This document shows, one piece after another, positions 21,551 through 31,069 of a stretch of DNA of 64,000 nt. The first letter of the stretch is position 1. Every line of letters begins with the position of its first letter. The notes beneath the pieces were generated by a model. The model had not been told where the DNA came from, searched no databases, and worked only from the letters and a program-made list of their open reading frames with translations. The DNA is from Brevibacterium sp. UCMA 11754 (GTDB taxonomy: Bacteria; Actinomycetota; Actinomycetes; Actinomycetales; Brevibacteriaceae): positions 62,001-126,000 of the forward strand of contig NZ_JACBOT010000025.1 in assembly GCF_021532275.1 (NCBI RefSeq), written 5' to 3'. A program made the translations under genes and the position numbers.

Positions 21551-22189
21551 TCAGGCCTGGCCGGCGCGCGCGTATGCACCGAGGACCTGACGCTCGGAGT
21601 CACCGAGGTAGGCACCGAGTTTCGCGGCCGCACCCCTCGGGCTCTCATTGAGGTAGGCGTCAAGGACCTCTTGGTTGCGTTCGACGAACGGCGCATGAAG
21701 GAAGTCGAGGACCTCGACCTTGAGGAATGCCAGGCGCAGCTCGGCCAGCACGTTCCCGAATGAGCGCATCAGGCGCGAGCTGTCCGACAACGAGACCACG
21801 GCATTGTGGAAGGACATATTCAGTGTCCCCACCTGCAGCCAATCATCGGCGGCCGCGGCCGTGTGCGCAGCCTCGACGGCCCGGCGCATCTCCTCGGCGC
21901 CCGGGTGGTTCTTCGGAGCGTTCTCGAGCACAGAGCATTCGATGTGCCGCCGCACCCGGTAGATATCGATGACGTCCGAAGTGTTCGGTGAGGCCACCGA
22001 GACCCCACGATGGGGGATGTGATTGACCAGCCCCTGCTCCCCCAATACACGGAAGGCTTCGCGCAGCGTGTTCCGGGAGACATCGAACTCCTTCGCCAAG
22101 GCAGCTTCGGACAAACGGGCACCGGGGCGAAGCTCGCCGGCGATGAGGCGGTCGGTGAGCTGATTGACCAGGGACGATTCGTGATTCAC
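21551..22189 (-). CDS. GntR/FCD-family transcriptional regulator
   Basis: 212 residues. The N-terminal winged helix (LVNQLTDRLIAGELRPGARLSEAALAKEFDVSRNTLREAFRVLGEQGLV) is typical GntR. The C-terminal ~130 residues are an all-helical FCD ligand-binding domain (MRRAVEAAHTAAAADDW, NMSFHNAVVSLSDSSRLMRSF). It is divergent from the 5-oxoproline cluster, with ~200 bp between. It is most likely the local repressor, with 5-oxoproline or a related acid as inducer; the ligand is inferred from context. Confidence 0.9.
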   Translation of the reverse strand: MNHESSLVNQLTDRLIAGELRPGARLSEAALAKEFDVSRNTLREAFRVLGEQGLVNHIPHRGVSVASPNTSDVIDIYRVRRHIECSVLENAPKNHPGAEEMRRAVEAAHTAAAADDWLQVGTLNMSFHNAVVSLSDSSRLMRSFGNVLAELRLAFLKVEVLDFLHAPFVERNQEVLDAYLNESPRGAAAKLGAYLGDSERQVLGAYARAGQA

Positions 22190-22272
22190 AGTTCCATCCT
22201 AGTGATCGGGGCAACAAATAGCCCAGAATCGTGAGGACAATTCCAGAACTGAAATGTGACTCAGATCTATTC

Positions 22273-22301
22273 TTGTTGAACAATCCATGCTAGATTGTCT
22301 A
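22273..22301. promoter_or_regulatory. inverted repeat, candidate GntR operator
   Basis: ACAATC (22280-22285) and GATTGT (22293-22298) flank 7 bp, overlapping the near-palindrome TTGTTGAACAA at 22273. It lies between the divergent GntR gene and the transporter gene, where an FCD-type dimer would bind. Confidence 0.5.
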
Positions 22302-22391
22302 ACGCTTCTTCGATAGTGATGCGGACCACCACCGTGGCTGGCCCCTATCGCATCGGGAGGCGGACCACATTCCAGGCAACTTGGAGACCCC

Positions 22392-23672
22392 ATGTCACAG
22401 CCACAAGAACAGACGCCGCACAACCAGGCGCCCGATGACCAGGCGGCGAAGTCCTCGGTCAAGGTCAGTCGCAGCGCGATCCTCGGCGCGATCTTCCTCA
22501 TGGCCACCTCGGCGATCGGCCCGGGATTCATTACCCAGACGGCGACCTTCACCGCCCAGATGGGCGCGGCCTTCGCCTTCGCCATCTTCATCTCGATCCT
22601 CATCGACATCGCCATCCAGCTCAATGTGTGGCGCATGATCACGTCCTCGGGCAAGCGGGCCGCCCAGCTCGCCTCGAGCGCCATCCCGGGCACGGGCATC
22701 CTCCTGTCGATCCTCATCGTCATCGGCGGTCTGGCCTTCAACATCGGCAACATCGCGGGCGGCGGGCTGGGACTCAACGCCCTCCTCGGCGTCGACCCGA
22801 AGCTCGGCGGTCTGCTCACCGGTGTGCTGGCCATCGGCATCTTCCTGTTCAAACGCGCAGGCAAGGTCGTCGACACCGTCGTCATGGTCCTCGGCGTCGG
22901 AATGATCGTCCTCACCGTCATCGTCGCGATCGCCTCCAACCCACCGGTCGGCGAAGCGATCAAGCAGAGCTTCCTGCCCGACACCATCAACTTCGCCACC
23001 ATCACGACCATCGTGGGAGGAACTGTCGGCGGCTACATCACCTACTCGGGAGCCCACCGCTACCTCGACTCGGGCAAGACCGGACCGGAGCATGCTCCCT
23101 CAGTGATGCGCTCGGCACTCACAGGCATCCTCGTCACCGGCGTCATGCGCTACGTCCTGTTTCTGGCCATCCTCGGCGTCGTCGCCTCGGGAGTCGCCCT
23201 CGATCTCAGCGGTCAGGCCGCCAACCCTGCCGGTCAGGCGTTCGCAGCCGTCCTCGGCGATGCCGGAATGCGCATCTTCGGTGCCATCTTCTGGGCCGCG
23301 GCACTGAGCTCGGTGATCGGGGCCGCCTACACCTCGGCGACATTCCTGTCCGCGTTCTCCACGCGCCTCGGCAAGGGATGGCCGCTGCAGCTGGCCACGG
23401 TCGCGTTCATCACCGTCTCCCTCATCATCTACCTCATCGTCGGAACAGCACCGGCGACCCTGCTCGTCTTCGTCGGCGGATTCAACGGACTCATCCTGCC
23501 GATCGGCCTGACGATCTTCATGTACATCGGCTGGTTCAGGCCACGCCTGCTGCGAGTCGACAAGTATCCCAAGTGGTTGCTGATCATCGGCACCGCGGCA
23601 ACACTGGTGATGTGGTACACGGCCGTCGGATCGGTCGGCCCCATCTTCGCAATGATCGGAATCGGAGGGTGA
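22392..23672 (+). CDS. NRAMP-family transporter of the 5-oxoproline cluster (YcsG-like)
   Basis: 426 residues with about eleven membrane helices in the NRAMP/LeuT-like arrangement. The first helix reads [13 protein letters not shown]: the metal-binding DPGN of true NRAMP transporters is GPGF (43-46). The sixth-helix region has [10 protein letters not shown] (219-228), keeping the His but not the Met of the MPH motif. The manganese site is therefore not conserved, and another substrate is expected. Bacillus subtilis YcsG has the same neighbourhood (ycsF, ycsI, kipI, kipA). As first gene of the cluster it may import 5-oxoproline or a related compound. Confidence 0.85.
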   Translation: MSQPQEQTPHNQAPDDQAAKSSVKVSRSAILGAIFLMATSAIGPGFITQTATFTAQMGAAFAFAIFISILIDIAIQLNVWRMITSSGKRAAQLASSAIPGTGILLSILIVIGGLAFNIGNIAGGGLGLNALLGVDPKLGGLLTGVLAIGIFLFKRAGKVVDTVVMVLGVGMIVLTVIVAIASNPPVGEAIKQSFLPDTINFATITTIVGGTVGGYITYSGAHRYLDSGKTGPEHAPSVMRSALTGILVTGVMRYVLFLAILGVVASGVALDLSGQAANPAGQAFAAVLGDAGMRIFGAIFWAAALSSVIGAAYTSATFLSAFSTRLGKGWPLQLATVAFITVSLIIYLIVGTAPATLLVFVGGFNGLILPIGLTIFMYIGWFRPRLLRVDKYPKWLLIIGTAATLVMWYTAVGSVGPIFAMIGIGG

Positions 23673-23674
23673 CA

Positions 23675-24475
23675 ATGACCGCCACAGATACGAACGCCAC
23701 CAGCTCGGTGAGCATCGACCTCAACTCGGACCTCGGGGAGAACGTTCCCGACCGCGTCGTCAGCGACGATGCGGCGATGCTGGGCCTGGTCTCCAGCGCC
23801 AACGTCTCGTGCGGGTTCCACGCCGGCAGCCCCGAGGGCATCCGGGCGACTCTGGCAGCGGCGACGAAGGGCGGGGTCGTCATCGGCGCCCACCCCGGCT
23901 ATGACGATTACGAGGGATTCGGTCGTCGTCCCCTCGACGTTCCGGCAGCGACCCTGCAGGCACAGGTCGAATACCAGATCGGTGCCCTCCTGGGTTTGAC
24001 CGCAGCCGTCGGCGGCTCGGTCGCCTACGTCAAACCCCATGGCGGCCTCTACAACGCCATTGTTCGTGACGAGGCTCAGGCCAAGGTCGTCGTCGACGCG
24101 GTCAAGGCCGTTGACTCCTCCCTGGTCTTCCTCGGTCTGGCCGGCAGCGTGGCCAACCGCGTCGCCGCCGAGTCGGGGCTGAAGGTTGCGGCCGAGGCCT
24201 TCGCCGATCGCTCCTACAACCCCGACGGTTCGCTGGTCGCTCGCACAGAACCCAATGCAGTGCTGCATGACCCGCAAGCCGTGGCCGCACGCGTGCTCAG
24301 GCTCGTCCAGACCGGACAGGTCGAGGCCATCGACGGCAGCCTCGTCGATGTCGACGCCCAGTCGATCTGCTTCCACGGCGACAGCCAGGGTTCGATCGAT
24401 ATGGCCCGCGCCGCACGAGAGCTCCTCGAGCCCTCGGGTGTGACGATCGCTGCGTTCGCCGGTGCCGGTCGATGA
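23675..24475 (+). CDS. pxpA: 5-oxoprolinase subunit A (LamB/YcsF family)
   Basis: 266 residues from the ATG at 23675, two bases after the transporter stop. [52 protein letters not shown] and [11 protein letters not shown] are the canonical LamB/YcsF blocks, with conserved Asp, His and Lys residues. PxpA works with PxpB and PxpC as an ATP-dependent 5-oxoprolinase that opens cyclised glutamate (pyroglutamate) to glutamate. All partners lie just downstream. Length is normal for the family. Confidence 0.94.
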   Translation: MTATDTNATSSVSIDLNSDLGENVPDRVVSDDAAMLGLVSSANVSCGFHAGSPEGIRATLAAATKGGVVIGAHPGYDDYEGFGRRPLDVPAATLQAQVEYQIGALLGLTAAVGGSVAYVKPHGGLYNAIVRDEAQAKVVVDAVKAVDSSLVFLGLAGSVANRVAAESGLKVAAEAFADRSYNPDGSLVARTEPNAVLHDPQAVAARVLRLVQTGQVEAIDGSLVDVDAQSICFHGDSQGSIDMARAARELLEPSGVTIAAFAGAGR

Positions 24476-25296
24476 GCAGCGCACGGCTTTCCACTGGGGC
24501 ACAGAAATCGGCTGGGGCACAGAAATCGGCTGGAGCGCAGGCTCGCGAGGGCATCCGGGCCGGGTCCACTGAGCCGACTTCGGGTCTGGCTCCCGGCCTG
24601 GTTCAGGCCAACCTCATCGCGGTTCCGGCCGATTGGGCCTTCGACATGCTGCTCTTCGCCCAACGCAATCCGAAGCCGTGCCCGGTCATCGACGTCCTAG
24701 AGCCTGGGCAGGTCGAATCAGCCCTGGCCCCGGGCAGTGACCTGCGCACAGACATTCCCGGCTACAGACTGTGGGAGAACGGGTCCCTCGTCGGCGAGGT
24801 CGACGACGCCAGTGCTGCCTGGTCCCAGCATCCCGACCTCGTGTCCTTCCTCATCGGGTGCAGCTTCACCTTCGAGACCGGGCTGTTGGACGCGGGCATC
24901 CCGATCCGCCACCAGGATGCCGGCCGCAATGTCTCCATGTACTCCACCTCGATCGCCTGCCAGCCCGCCGGTCGGATCCACGGCAACATGGTCGTGTCCA
25001 TGCGCCCCATCCCTGCCCATCAGGTCGCCGAGGCGGTGCGCATCACCGACCGCTTCCCCGCCGTCCACGGTGGCCCCGTCCACATCGGAGAACCCGAACA
25101 GATCGGCGTCACGGACCTCCACTCCCCCGACTTCGGCGATGCCCCGGCAATCCAGGACGGCGACATCCCCGTGTTCTGGGCCTGCGGAGTCACGCCTCAG
25201 CTCGCCATCCAAGTCTCGGCCCCACCGTTCGCGATCACGCACTCCCCGGGCCGGATGTTCATCACCGATGCACCGGAAGGCAACTACCGCCAATGA
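24472..25296 (+). CDS. YcsI/DUF1445 putative hydro-lyase
   Basis: 274 residues, starting four bases inside the pxpA stop (ATGA). [75 protein letters not shown] and [12 protein letters not shown] are the family signatures. DUF1445 proteins are annotated as hydro-lyases related to D-glutamate cyclase, an enzyme that interconverts D-glutamate and 5-oxo-D-proline. That fits a cluster handling 5-oxoproline of either chirality. The first ~25 residues contain an 18-bp tandem repeat and look inserted in place of the normal N-terminal helix. Confidence 0.9.
   Translation: MSSARLSTGAQKSAGAQKSAGAQAREGIRAGSTEPTSGLAPGLVQANLIAVPADWAFDMLLFAQRNPKPCPVIDVLEPGQVESALAPGSDLRTDIPGYRLWENGSLVGEVDDASAAWSQHPDLVSFLIGCSFTFETGLLDAGIPIRHQDAGRNVSMYSTSIACQPAGRIHGNMVVSMRPIPAHQVAEAVRITDRFPAVHGGPVHIGEPEQIGVTDLHSPDFGDAPAIQDGDIPVFWACGVTPQLAIQVSAPPFAITHSPGRMFITDAPEGNYRQ
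24494..24541 (+). repeat. 18-bp tandem repeat inside the ycsI-like gene
   Basis: Two perfect copies of an 18-bp unit beginning CTGGGGCACAG (24494-24511 and 24512-24529) are followed by a diverged partial third. It encodes SAGAQK-like hexapeptides and stays in frame, so copy-number change would not break the gene. Confidence 0.8.
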
Positions 25297-26981
25297 TCGA
25301 CAGCCTCGACTTCCACACCGCCTCTCGCCGCCATCTCCTCGTCGAATGCCCGAACCTGGCCTCGACGATGCACCTGCACCAAGCGCTGGAGGCAGCCGAG
25401 CTCGACGGCGTCGACGAACTGGTCCCCGCCGCCCGAACCGTGCTCATCCGCTTCAACCCGGCCCGGACCTCGGCGCCGGTGCTTGCCGACCGGATCCGCA
25501 GTCTCGAGCACACAGAGACGGACTCGACCGAGCCCCGTGAGGTCACGATCGACGTCCACTACGACGGTGAGGACCTCACCGAGGTGGCTGATCTTCTGTC
25601 GCTGTCGACCGCCGAGGTCATCACCCGGCATCAGCGCGCAACCTGGCAGGTCGCGTTCTCCGGATTCGCCCCCGGATTCGGCTACCTGGCCGGTGACGAT
25701 CCGATCTTCAACGTCCCCCGCCGGTCCTCACCGCGCACCCGTGTGCCCGTCGGAGCTGTGGCCCTGGCCGGGGAATTCACCGGTGTCTACCCTCGTGCTT
25801 CCCCCGGCGGCTGGCAGCTCATCGGGCGCACCGACGCCACACTCTGGGACCTCGATCGTGAACCGCCGGCCCTGTTCGTCCCCGGGACCATCGTGACCTT
25901 CCGCGAGGCCAGCCGGGACTCGGTCACGGTCGCTGAGGCGAGCGCGGAATCCCTGTCGTCGCAGGAGGATGCGCCTGCGCAACCGGAGTCATCGCCGCAC
26001 CCGGTTTCATCGTCACAGCCGGGCAAAGTCGCATCGGCGCATGCCTTCACGGTCATTCGTCCCGGACTTCAGCTGCTCATCCAGGACCTCGGACGGCCCG
26101 GATTCGCCGCCATGGGCGTCTCAAGCGCCGGAGCCGCCGACCGTTCGGCGCTGCAGGCCGCCAACCGCCTAGTCGGCAATGCCGAGACCACGGCCGGGCT
26201 GGAGAGCCTCGGCGGTGGGGCGAAGCTGGCCATCACCGGTGCAGGTGTGGCCGCTGTGACCGGGGCGTATGCCGCGATCACCGTGACATCTGCCGACGGT
26301 GCCGTGTTCCGGCACCACCTCGGCGAGGCCTTCTCGCTGGACGACGGGGACGAACTCGAACTCGGCATGACCGAGCGCGGGACCCGGGCCTATGTCGCCT
26401 TCCGGGGCGGGATCGAAACGGAGACCGCACTGGGCAGCGCCTCGGCCGATACCCTGGCCCATCTCGGTCCGGCACACCTGGAACCGGACACCACGGTTGC
26501 CCTCGGCCGACCGGAGTCGGCACCTCACCTCGTCGAGCCGGTCCGTGGCTCAGGCCACGAGCGGCACCTGCCCGCACCGGGAGAGACCATCGAGATGTCG
26601 GTGACCTTGGGACCGCGTGATGGCTGGTTCACCTCGGCGGGAGTCGAGACTCTGCTGGGCCAGGATTGGACGGTCACCCACGAATCCGATCGCGTCGGAC
26701 TCAGACTCGCCGGTGATGTCCCACTGGAACGCACCCGCACCGGTGAGCTGCCCAGCGAGGGAGCCGTCACCGGGGCACTGCAGGTCCCGCCCAAAGGACA
26801 GCCGGTGCTCTTCGGCCCCGACCACCCGCTGACCGGGGGCTATCCGATCATCGCCAGCGTCGATGACACGGACCTGGCCGCGCAGCTGGCTCCCGGGGTC
26901 AAAATCCGCTTCGTCACCGAAGACGACCCTCGACAGACCGACGCCGACCACACCCACCACTCACCGGAGAACGGACACTGA
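25293..26981 (+). CDS. pxpBC: PxpB-PxpC fusion, 5-oxoprolinase subunits (KipI-KipA / AHS1-AHS2)
   Basis: 562 residues from the ATG at 25293, overlapping the YcsI stop. Residues ~1-215 are PxpB/Kip[68 protein letters not shown] Ser/Glu/Gln-rich linker (~216-250) follows. Residues ~253-550 are PxpC/Kip[77 protein letters not shown]. Fusion is common in actinobacteria. The same two domains are the carboxyltransferase part of urea carboxylase, so the adjacent biotin carboxylase is a meaningful neighbour. Confidence 0.93.
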   Translation: MIDSLDFHTASRRHLLVECPNLASTMHLHQALEAAELDGVDELVPAARTVLIRFNPARTSAPVLADRIRSLEHTETDSTEPREVTIDVHYDGEDLTEVADLLSLSTAEVITRHQRATWQVAFSGFAPGFGYLAGDDPIFNVPRRSSPRTRVPVGAVALAGEFTGVYPRASPGGWQLIGRTDATLWDLDREPPALFVPGTIVTFREASRDSVTVAEASAESLSSQEDAPAQPESSPHPVSSSQPGKVASAHAFTVIRPGLQLLIQDLGRPGFAAMGVSSAGAADRSALQAANRLVGNAETTAGLESLGGGAKLAITGAGVAAVTGAYAAITVTSADGAVFRHHLGEAFSLDDGDELELGMTERGTRAYVAFRGGIETETALGSASADTLAHLGPAHLEPDTTVALGRPESAPHLVEPVRGSGHERHLPAPGETIEMSVTLGPRDGWFTSAGVETLLGQDWTVTHESDRVGLRLAGDVPLERTRTGELPSEGAVTGALQVPPKGQPVLFGPDHPLTGGYPIIASVDDTDLAAQLAPGVKIRFVTEDDPRQTDADHTHHSPENGH

Positions 26982-26984
26982 ATC

Positions 26985-28730
26985 ATGCCGAAGATCCTCA
27001 TTGCCAACCGCGGCGAAATCGCCGTCCGCGTCATCCGCGCCTGCTCCCACTACGGCCACACCTCGGTTGCCGTCTACGCCGACCAGGACCTCGAAGCCAT
27101 GCACACACAGCTGGCCGATGAGGCCTACTCCCTGCCGGGAGCCAGCGCGGCCGAGACCTACCTCAACATCGACGCGATCATCGCCGCGGCCAAGAAGTCG
27201 GGGGCCGATGCCGTTCATCCCGGGTACGGCTTCCTGTCCGAGAACGCCGAATTCGCTGCCGCGGTCGAAGCCGCCGGCCTCATCTGGATCGGGCCGACCG
27301 CGGACACGATCACCGCGCTCGGGGACAAGGTCACCGCACGCCAATTGGCCCAGAAGGTCGGCGCCCCGCTGGCCCCGGGCATCGACCGACCGCTCAAGGA
27401 CGCCGGCGAGGTTGAGGCTTTCGCCGCCGAACACGGACTGCCGATCATCATCAAGGCAGCCCATGGTGGGGGTGGGCGCGGAATGAAGATCGTCCACGAA
27501 CTCGCCGAGGTCGCCGACGCCTTCGAATCGGCCACCCGTGAGGCCGTGGAAGCCTTCGGACGCTCCGAGTGCTTCGTTGAGAAGTTCCTCGAACGCCCCC
27601 GCCACGTGGAGGTCCAGATCGTCGGCGACGGCCAGGGACGCGTCGTAGCCGTCGGCGACCGCGACTGCTCTGCCCAGCGCCGCAACCAGAAGCTCATCGA
27701 GGAAGCACCCGCCCCCGGGCTCAGCGCTGATCAGCGAGAGCGCCTACACCGTTCGGCCGAGGCCATCTGCGCCGAGGTGAACTACAGGGGTGCCGGCACC
27801 GTCGAGTTCCTGCTCGCCGCCGATTCCACGATGACCTTCCTCGAGGTCAACACCCGCCTGCAGGTCGAACATCCCGTCACCGAGGCAGTCTCCGGGGTTG
27901 ATCTCGTCGCCGAACAGTTCCGCATCGCCTTCGGTCAGGGACTGTCGCTGTCTTCGACTCCCGAAGCCAGTGGGCATGCCATCGAACTGCGCATCAACGC
28001 CGAAGACCCGGGACGCGGCTTCCTGCCCACACCGGGGCGCATCGATGTCCTGACCGCGCCGGGTGGTGCTGGAGTGCGCTGGGACGCTGGTGTGCGGGCC
28101 GGTGACAGCGTGCAGCCTGCCTTCGACTCCCTGTTCGCCAAGCTCATCGTCCACGGGCCCAACCGTGATTCTGCGATCGCGCGCACGGTCACTGCCGCCA
28201 AGGAACTGCACGTGGAAGGGCCTGCCACGGTGCTTCCCTGCTCGCTTGAGATTCTCACGGATCCGGCGTTCACCGGAGCCGAACTGGGCATCCACACCCA
28301 GTGGATCGAATCCGAGCTCCTCCCCCGCATGACGACGCAGGACCGGCCGGCACCGCTGCCCGAGTCATCGCTGCAGCGCATGGACATCGAGATCGACGGC
28401 AAACTCACCCGGCTCGGACTGCCGGCTGCGCTGCTGGCTGGACTGGGCGCCGCCGGTGGCGCTGGCAACGGTTCTGCCAGTGGTATCGGATCGGACGGAT
28501 CTGAGGCTGGCGCTGCGGATGCGGGGGCCGTGAGCGCTCCTGTGCCCGGCAACCTCGTCGACTATCTTATCGCCGACGGCGCCGAGGTGGCCGAGGGTGA
28601 CGATGTCGCCGTGCTGTCGGCGATGAAGATGGAGACCCGAGTTCAGGCTCCGGCGGCAGGCGCCCTGAAGCAGGTGGCGAAGGTCGGCGACATGGTGGCT
28701 GTCGGTGAGGTCATCGCTCGCATCGGGTGA
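26985..28730 (+). CDS. biotin carboxylase fused to biotin carboxyl carrier domain
   Basis: 581 residues, three bases after pxpBC. Residues 1-445 are a biotin carboxylase: ILIANRGEIAVRVIRA, HPGYGFLSENAEFA, the ATP-grasp loop AAHGGGGRGMK, EVQIVGDGQG, and FLEVNTRLQVEHPVTEAVSGVDLV. A Gly/Ala/Ser linker (~480-510) leads to a biotinyl domain with Lys548 in SAMKMET. This is the AccC/acyl-CoA carboxylase alpha type, but the genomic partner is the AHS1-AHS2 fusion rather than an acyl-CoA carboxyltransferase beta subunit. The pair may act as a split amide carboxylase related to urea carboxylase; this is inference. It is the last gene of the cluster. Confidence 0.92.
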   Translation: MPKILIANRGEIAVRVIRACSHYGHTSVAVYADQDLEAMHTQLADEAYSLPGASAAETYLNIDAIIAAAKKSGADAVHPGYGFLSENAEFAAAVEAAGLIWIGPTADTITALGDKVTARQLAQKVGAPLAPGIDRPLKDAGEVEAFAAEHGLPIIIKAAHGGGGRGMKIVHELAEVADAFESATREAVEAFGRSECFVEKFLERPRHVEVQIVGDGQGRVVAVGDRDCSAQRRNQKLIEEAPAPGLSADQRERLHRSAEAICAEVNYRGAGTVEFLLAADSTMTFLEVNTRLQVEHPVTEAVSGVDLVAEQFRIAFGQGLSLSSTPEASGHAIELRINAEDPGRGFLPTPGRIDVLTAPGGAGVRWDAGVRAGDSVQPAFDSLFAKLIVHGPNRDSAIARTVTAAKELHVEGPATVLPCSLEILTDPAFTGAELGIHTQWIESELLPRMTTQDRPAPLPESSLQRMDIEIDGKLTRLGLPAALLAGLGAAGGAGNGSASGIGSDGSEAGAADAGAVSAPVPGNLVDYLIADGAEVAEGDDVAVLSAMKMETRVQAPAAGALKQVAKVGDMVAVGEVIARIG

Positions 28731-28814
28731 GGCTGATGTGTGTCCTGGTCTCGGACTAGAGTGGTCTGTGAACTGAGAATTTCGGAGAAGGTCCGAACGA
28801 GAAGAGGAGACACT

Positions 28815-29288
28815 ATGCCACGTCTGTCAGTCGGCGACACAGCACCGGATTTCACCCTGTCCAATCAGGACGGGAAGTCCGTGACCCTCAGCGAATTCAA
28901 GGGACAGCGGGTTGTCGTCTACTTCTACCCCGCTGCCATGACTCCCGGCTGCACGACCGAGGCCTGCGATTTCCGAGATTCGCTCTCGGCTCTGTCCGCT
29001 GCCGGTCTCGTCGTGTTGGGCATCTCCCCTGACAAGCCGGAGAAGCTGAAGAAGTTCGCGGAGAAGGAAGGGTTGAACTTCGACCTTCTCTCCGACCCCG
29101 ACAAGTCCATGATGGAAGAGTGGGGCGCATTCGGGGAGAAGAAGAACTACGGCAAGGTCGTCCAGGGCGTCATCCGCTCGACGCTCGTCATCGACGCCGA
29201 GGGCGCTGTGGAACTGGCCCAGTACAACGTCAAGGCCACCGGCCACGTTGCACGTGTGCGCAAGGCCTTGGGCATCGACGCCGCCTGA
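28815..29288 (+). CDS. bcp: thiol peroxidase Bcp (PrxQ-type peroxiredoxin)
   Basis: 157 residues from the ATG at 28815 with GAGGAGA upstream. VGDTAPDFTLSNQDGK opens the peroxiredoxin fold. MTPGCTTEACDF has the peroxidatic Cys46 in a TPxC context and the resolving Cys51 five residues on, the PrxQ arrangement. GISPDKPEKLKKFAEKEGLNFDLLSDPD and GVIRSTLVID are standard. It reduces hydrogen and alkyl peroxides with thioredoxin or mycoredoxin electrons in the cytoplasm. It is a single-gene unit. Confidence 0.94.
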   Translation: MPRLSVGDTAPDFTLSNQDGKSVTLSEFKGQRVVVYFYPAAMTPGCTTEACDFRDSLSALSAAGLVVLGISPDKPEKLKKFAEKEGLNFDLLSDPDKSMMEEWGAFGEKKNYGKVVQGVIRSTLVIDAEGAVELAQYNVKATGHVARVRKALGIDAA

Positions 29289-29351
29289 CCTCCTGCGTTA
29301 TCTGATCGTTTCAGCATCGCGCCCTCGTCCTGCTAATCTTGGGGACGTCGC

Positions 29352-29433
<82 letters not shown>

Positions 29434-29447
29434 CACAGCGGAAAACG

Positions 29448-29488
29448 GCCTCTGGTTCGGGAAACATCCTCCCGGCCAGGGGCTTTTT
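29448..29488 (+). terminator. terminator after tRNA-Leu
   Basis: GCCTCTGG (29448-29455) and CCAGGGGC (29476-29483), extended by CGGG/CCCG, form a stem-loop followed directly by five T. It sits 14 bp after the tRNA. Confidence 0.85.
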
Positions 29489-29567
29489 CACATACTCTTG
29501 CAGTACATGTCGCCTTTCAGCGCTCACATGTCACCCCGCAGAACCATGAGGAAAGGTACGGACAGTC

Positions 29568-30032
29568 ATGGCAGAGTCGTCGACCACTTCCGTTCGCCCT
29601 GTTGAATCGACAGACGAGACTCGCTGGCGCGAGCTCTTCCGCGGCTACCGCGAATTCTATCACCTGCCGGAATCCGAGGACGTCGTCTCCCGGGTGTGGG
29701 GCTGGCTCATGGATATAGCACACGAATGCCAAGGCCTGGTCGCCGAGGCGGATGGCCGCATCGTCGCAATCGCGGACTTCCGGAGATTCTCGCGTCCGTC
29801 GACCGGCACGGTCGGTCTCTGGCTCGATGACCTCTTCACCGATCCCGGGGCTCGCGGAACGGGATCCGGACGTGCGCTCATCGCCCGTCTCCAGGAGATC
29901 GCCGCGGACGAGGGGCGTTCGGTCGTCCGCTGGATCACTGCCGAGGACAATGCTCAAGCTCAGGTCCTCTATGACAAGGTGGCGACGAAGACCAACTGGC
30001 TCACCTACGACGCGAAGCCGACGGACACATGA
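29568..30032 (+). CDS. GNAT family N-acetyltransferase
   Basis: 154 residues with AGGAAAGG upstream. VRPVESTDETRWRELFRGY starts the GNAT fold and LWLDDLFTDPGARGTGSGRALIARLQEIA contains the acetyl-CoA motif (R/QxxGxG/A as ARGTGSGRAL). WITAEDNAQAQVLYDKVA is the C-terminal motif B. It acetylates an amino group of an unknown small molecule or protein. It overlaps the next gene by four bases. Confidence 0.9.
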   Translation: MAESSTTSVRPVESTDETRWRELFRGYREFYHLPESEDVVSRVWGWLMDIAHECQGLVAEADGRIVAIADFRRFSRPSTGTVGLWLDDLFTDPGARGTGSGRALIARLQEIAADEGRSVVRWITAEDNAQAQVLYDKVATKTNWLTYDAKPTDT

Positions 30033-30337
30033 GCGCCGAGACAGAAATTCTACTCTGCTGCCTGCTGTGGGCTCACGAGGGGTGCGGTGCCTCGCTCAGC
30101 GCCTATGAAGATGGAGTGCTCGCGCTTCTCACCGAACACGGCGGAGAAGTCGTCGACCGCGCCAAAAGCGACGGAAAGGACGGACACCCCGATGAGGTGC
30201 AGTTCTACCGCTTCGCTTCACCGGACGCACTTGACTCCTACCTGAACGAACCTCGGCGACAGCAGCAGGCAGCTGAGCGCGATCGTGTCATCGCAAGAAC
30301 TGAACTTTTCCCGATCAGCTTCCTCCCTGCTGTGTGA
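30029..30337 (+). CDS. hypothetical protein, possible ferredoxin-like fold
   Basis: 102 residues, co-translated with the GNAT gene (ATGA overlap). LCCLLWAHEGCGASLSAYEDGVLALLTEHGGEVVDRAKSDG and VQFYRFASPDALDSYLNEPRRQ follow the strand-helix-strand pattern of dimeric alpha/beta-barrel proteins such as DUF1330. No catalytic residue is recognised. Its 3' end overlaps the convergent MerR gene by 23 bp. Confidence 0.7.
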   Translation: MSAETEILLCCLLWAHEGCGASLSAYEDGVLALLTEHGGEVVDRAKSDGKDGHPDEVQFYRFASPDALDSYLNEPRRQQQAAERDRVIARTELFPISFLPAV

Positions 30338-30983
30338 TTTGACCGGCGAAGTGCTCTTGAGCAAAGTGCTGCTGAGCCAGGAGAACCAGCGCCTCGAGAA
30401 GCGGACGTCGCAGGACGCTGCCCAGCACAACGCCGCGTACCTTCTCCTCCAGCCCTTCAACCTCATCGATGGTCTCGAGGTCGATTCGCCCCACACGTTC
30501 CGCTGACTCTGCGTAGTCACCGAGGCGATCGAGGATGGCAGTGAGCCCTTCTTGGTCAAGCTCCTGTACGGCATTCACCGTCGCACGATAGGCTGGCGAG
30601 GACCGTTCGCAACGCCATCCTCGTTCGGCGATCACGCGATCGAGCAATTCTGAGGTCTTGACATCTGCCTGTGTGGCTTCCTCTTGCGCACCATCGCCGA
30701 GGAGAACGTCCTGAGCCACGGCCATGGCGTCGATGACCGTCGGTTCTCCGCTCACTGCTTCCACCACCTCACCAACCTTTGACAGCGGCAGTCCGGCCAC
30801 CGCGGTCAGGGCACGGACCAAGCGAAGTCTTTCCAGATGAGCATCGCTGTAGACCGCCTGATTCACACTGGTGCGTCTGCCCTGCTGTAACAGCCCCTCC
30901 CTCAGGTAGTACTTGATCGTGGGCACGCTCAGCTCCGAACGTCGCGCCAGTTCGGCCATGCGCATCTCGTTCGCTTCCGCCAT
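30315..30983 (-). CDS. MerR-family transcriptional regulator
   Basis: 222 residues. RMAELARRSELSVPTIKYYLREGLLQQGRRTSVNQAVYSDAHLERLRLVRALTAVAG is a MerR winged helix with the KYYLREGLL signature. The following ~140 residues are a helical effector domain with no Cys cluster, so metal sensing is unlikely. A hydrophobic C-terminal ligand pocket is possible. It is divergent from the DUF1772 membrane gene, and a palindrome lies between them. Confidence 0.88.
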   Translation of the reverse strand: MAEANEMRMAELARRSELSVPTIKYYLREGLLQQGRRTSVNQAVYSDAHLERLRLVRALTAVAGLPLSKVGEVVEAVSGEPTVIDAMAVAQDVLLGDGAQEEATQADVKTSELLDRVIAERGWRCERSSPAYRATVNAVQELDQEGLTAILDRLGDYAESAERVGRIDLETIDEVEGLEEKVRGVVLGSVLRRPLLEALVLLAQQHFAQEHFAGQITQQGGS

Positions 30984-31027
30984 ACGAATCTCCTTCGGGG
31001 TATTGCACTTCCAGTACAGATACTACT

Positions 31028-31046
31028 ACTATCCATTATAGATAGT
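31028..31046. promoter_or_regulatory. candidate MerR operator
   Basis: ACTATC (31028-31033) and GATAGT (31041-31046) are separated by 7 bp in the 86-bp gap between the MerR gene and the DUF1772 gene. AT-rich flanks with repeated ACTAC/ATAG look like overlapping divergent promoters. Confidence 0.5.
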
Positions 31047-31069
31047 TCCACTACCCATTAGGAGATATC

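Noticed and set aside
22395..24520. Long minus-strand frames opposite the transporter and pxpA
   Set aside because: High-GC shadows rich in Asp, Arg and Gly; the plus-strand proteins are clearly recognisable families.
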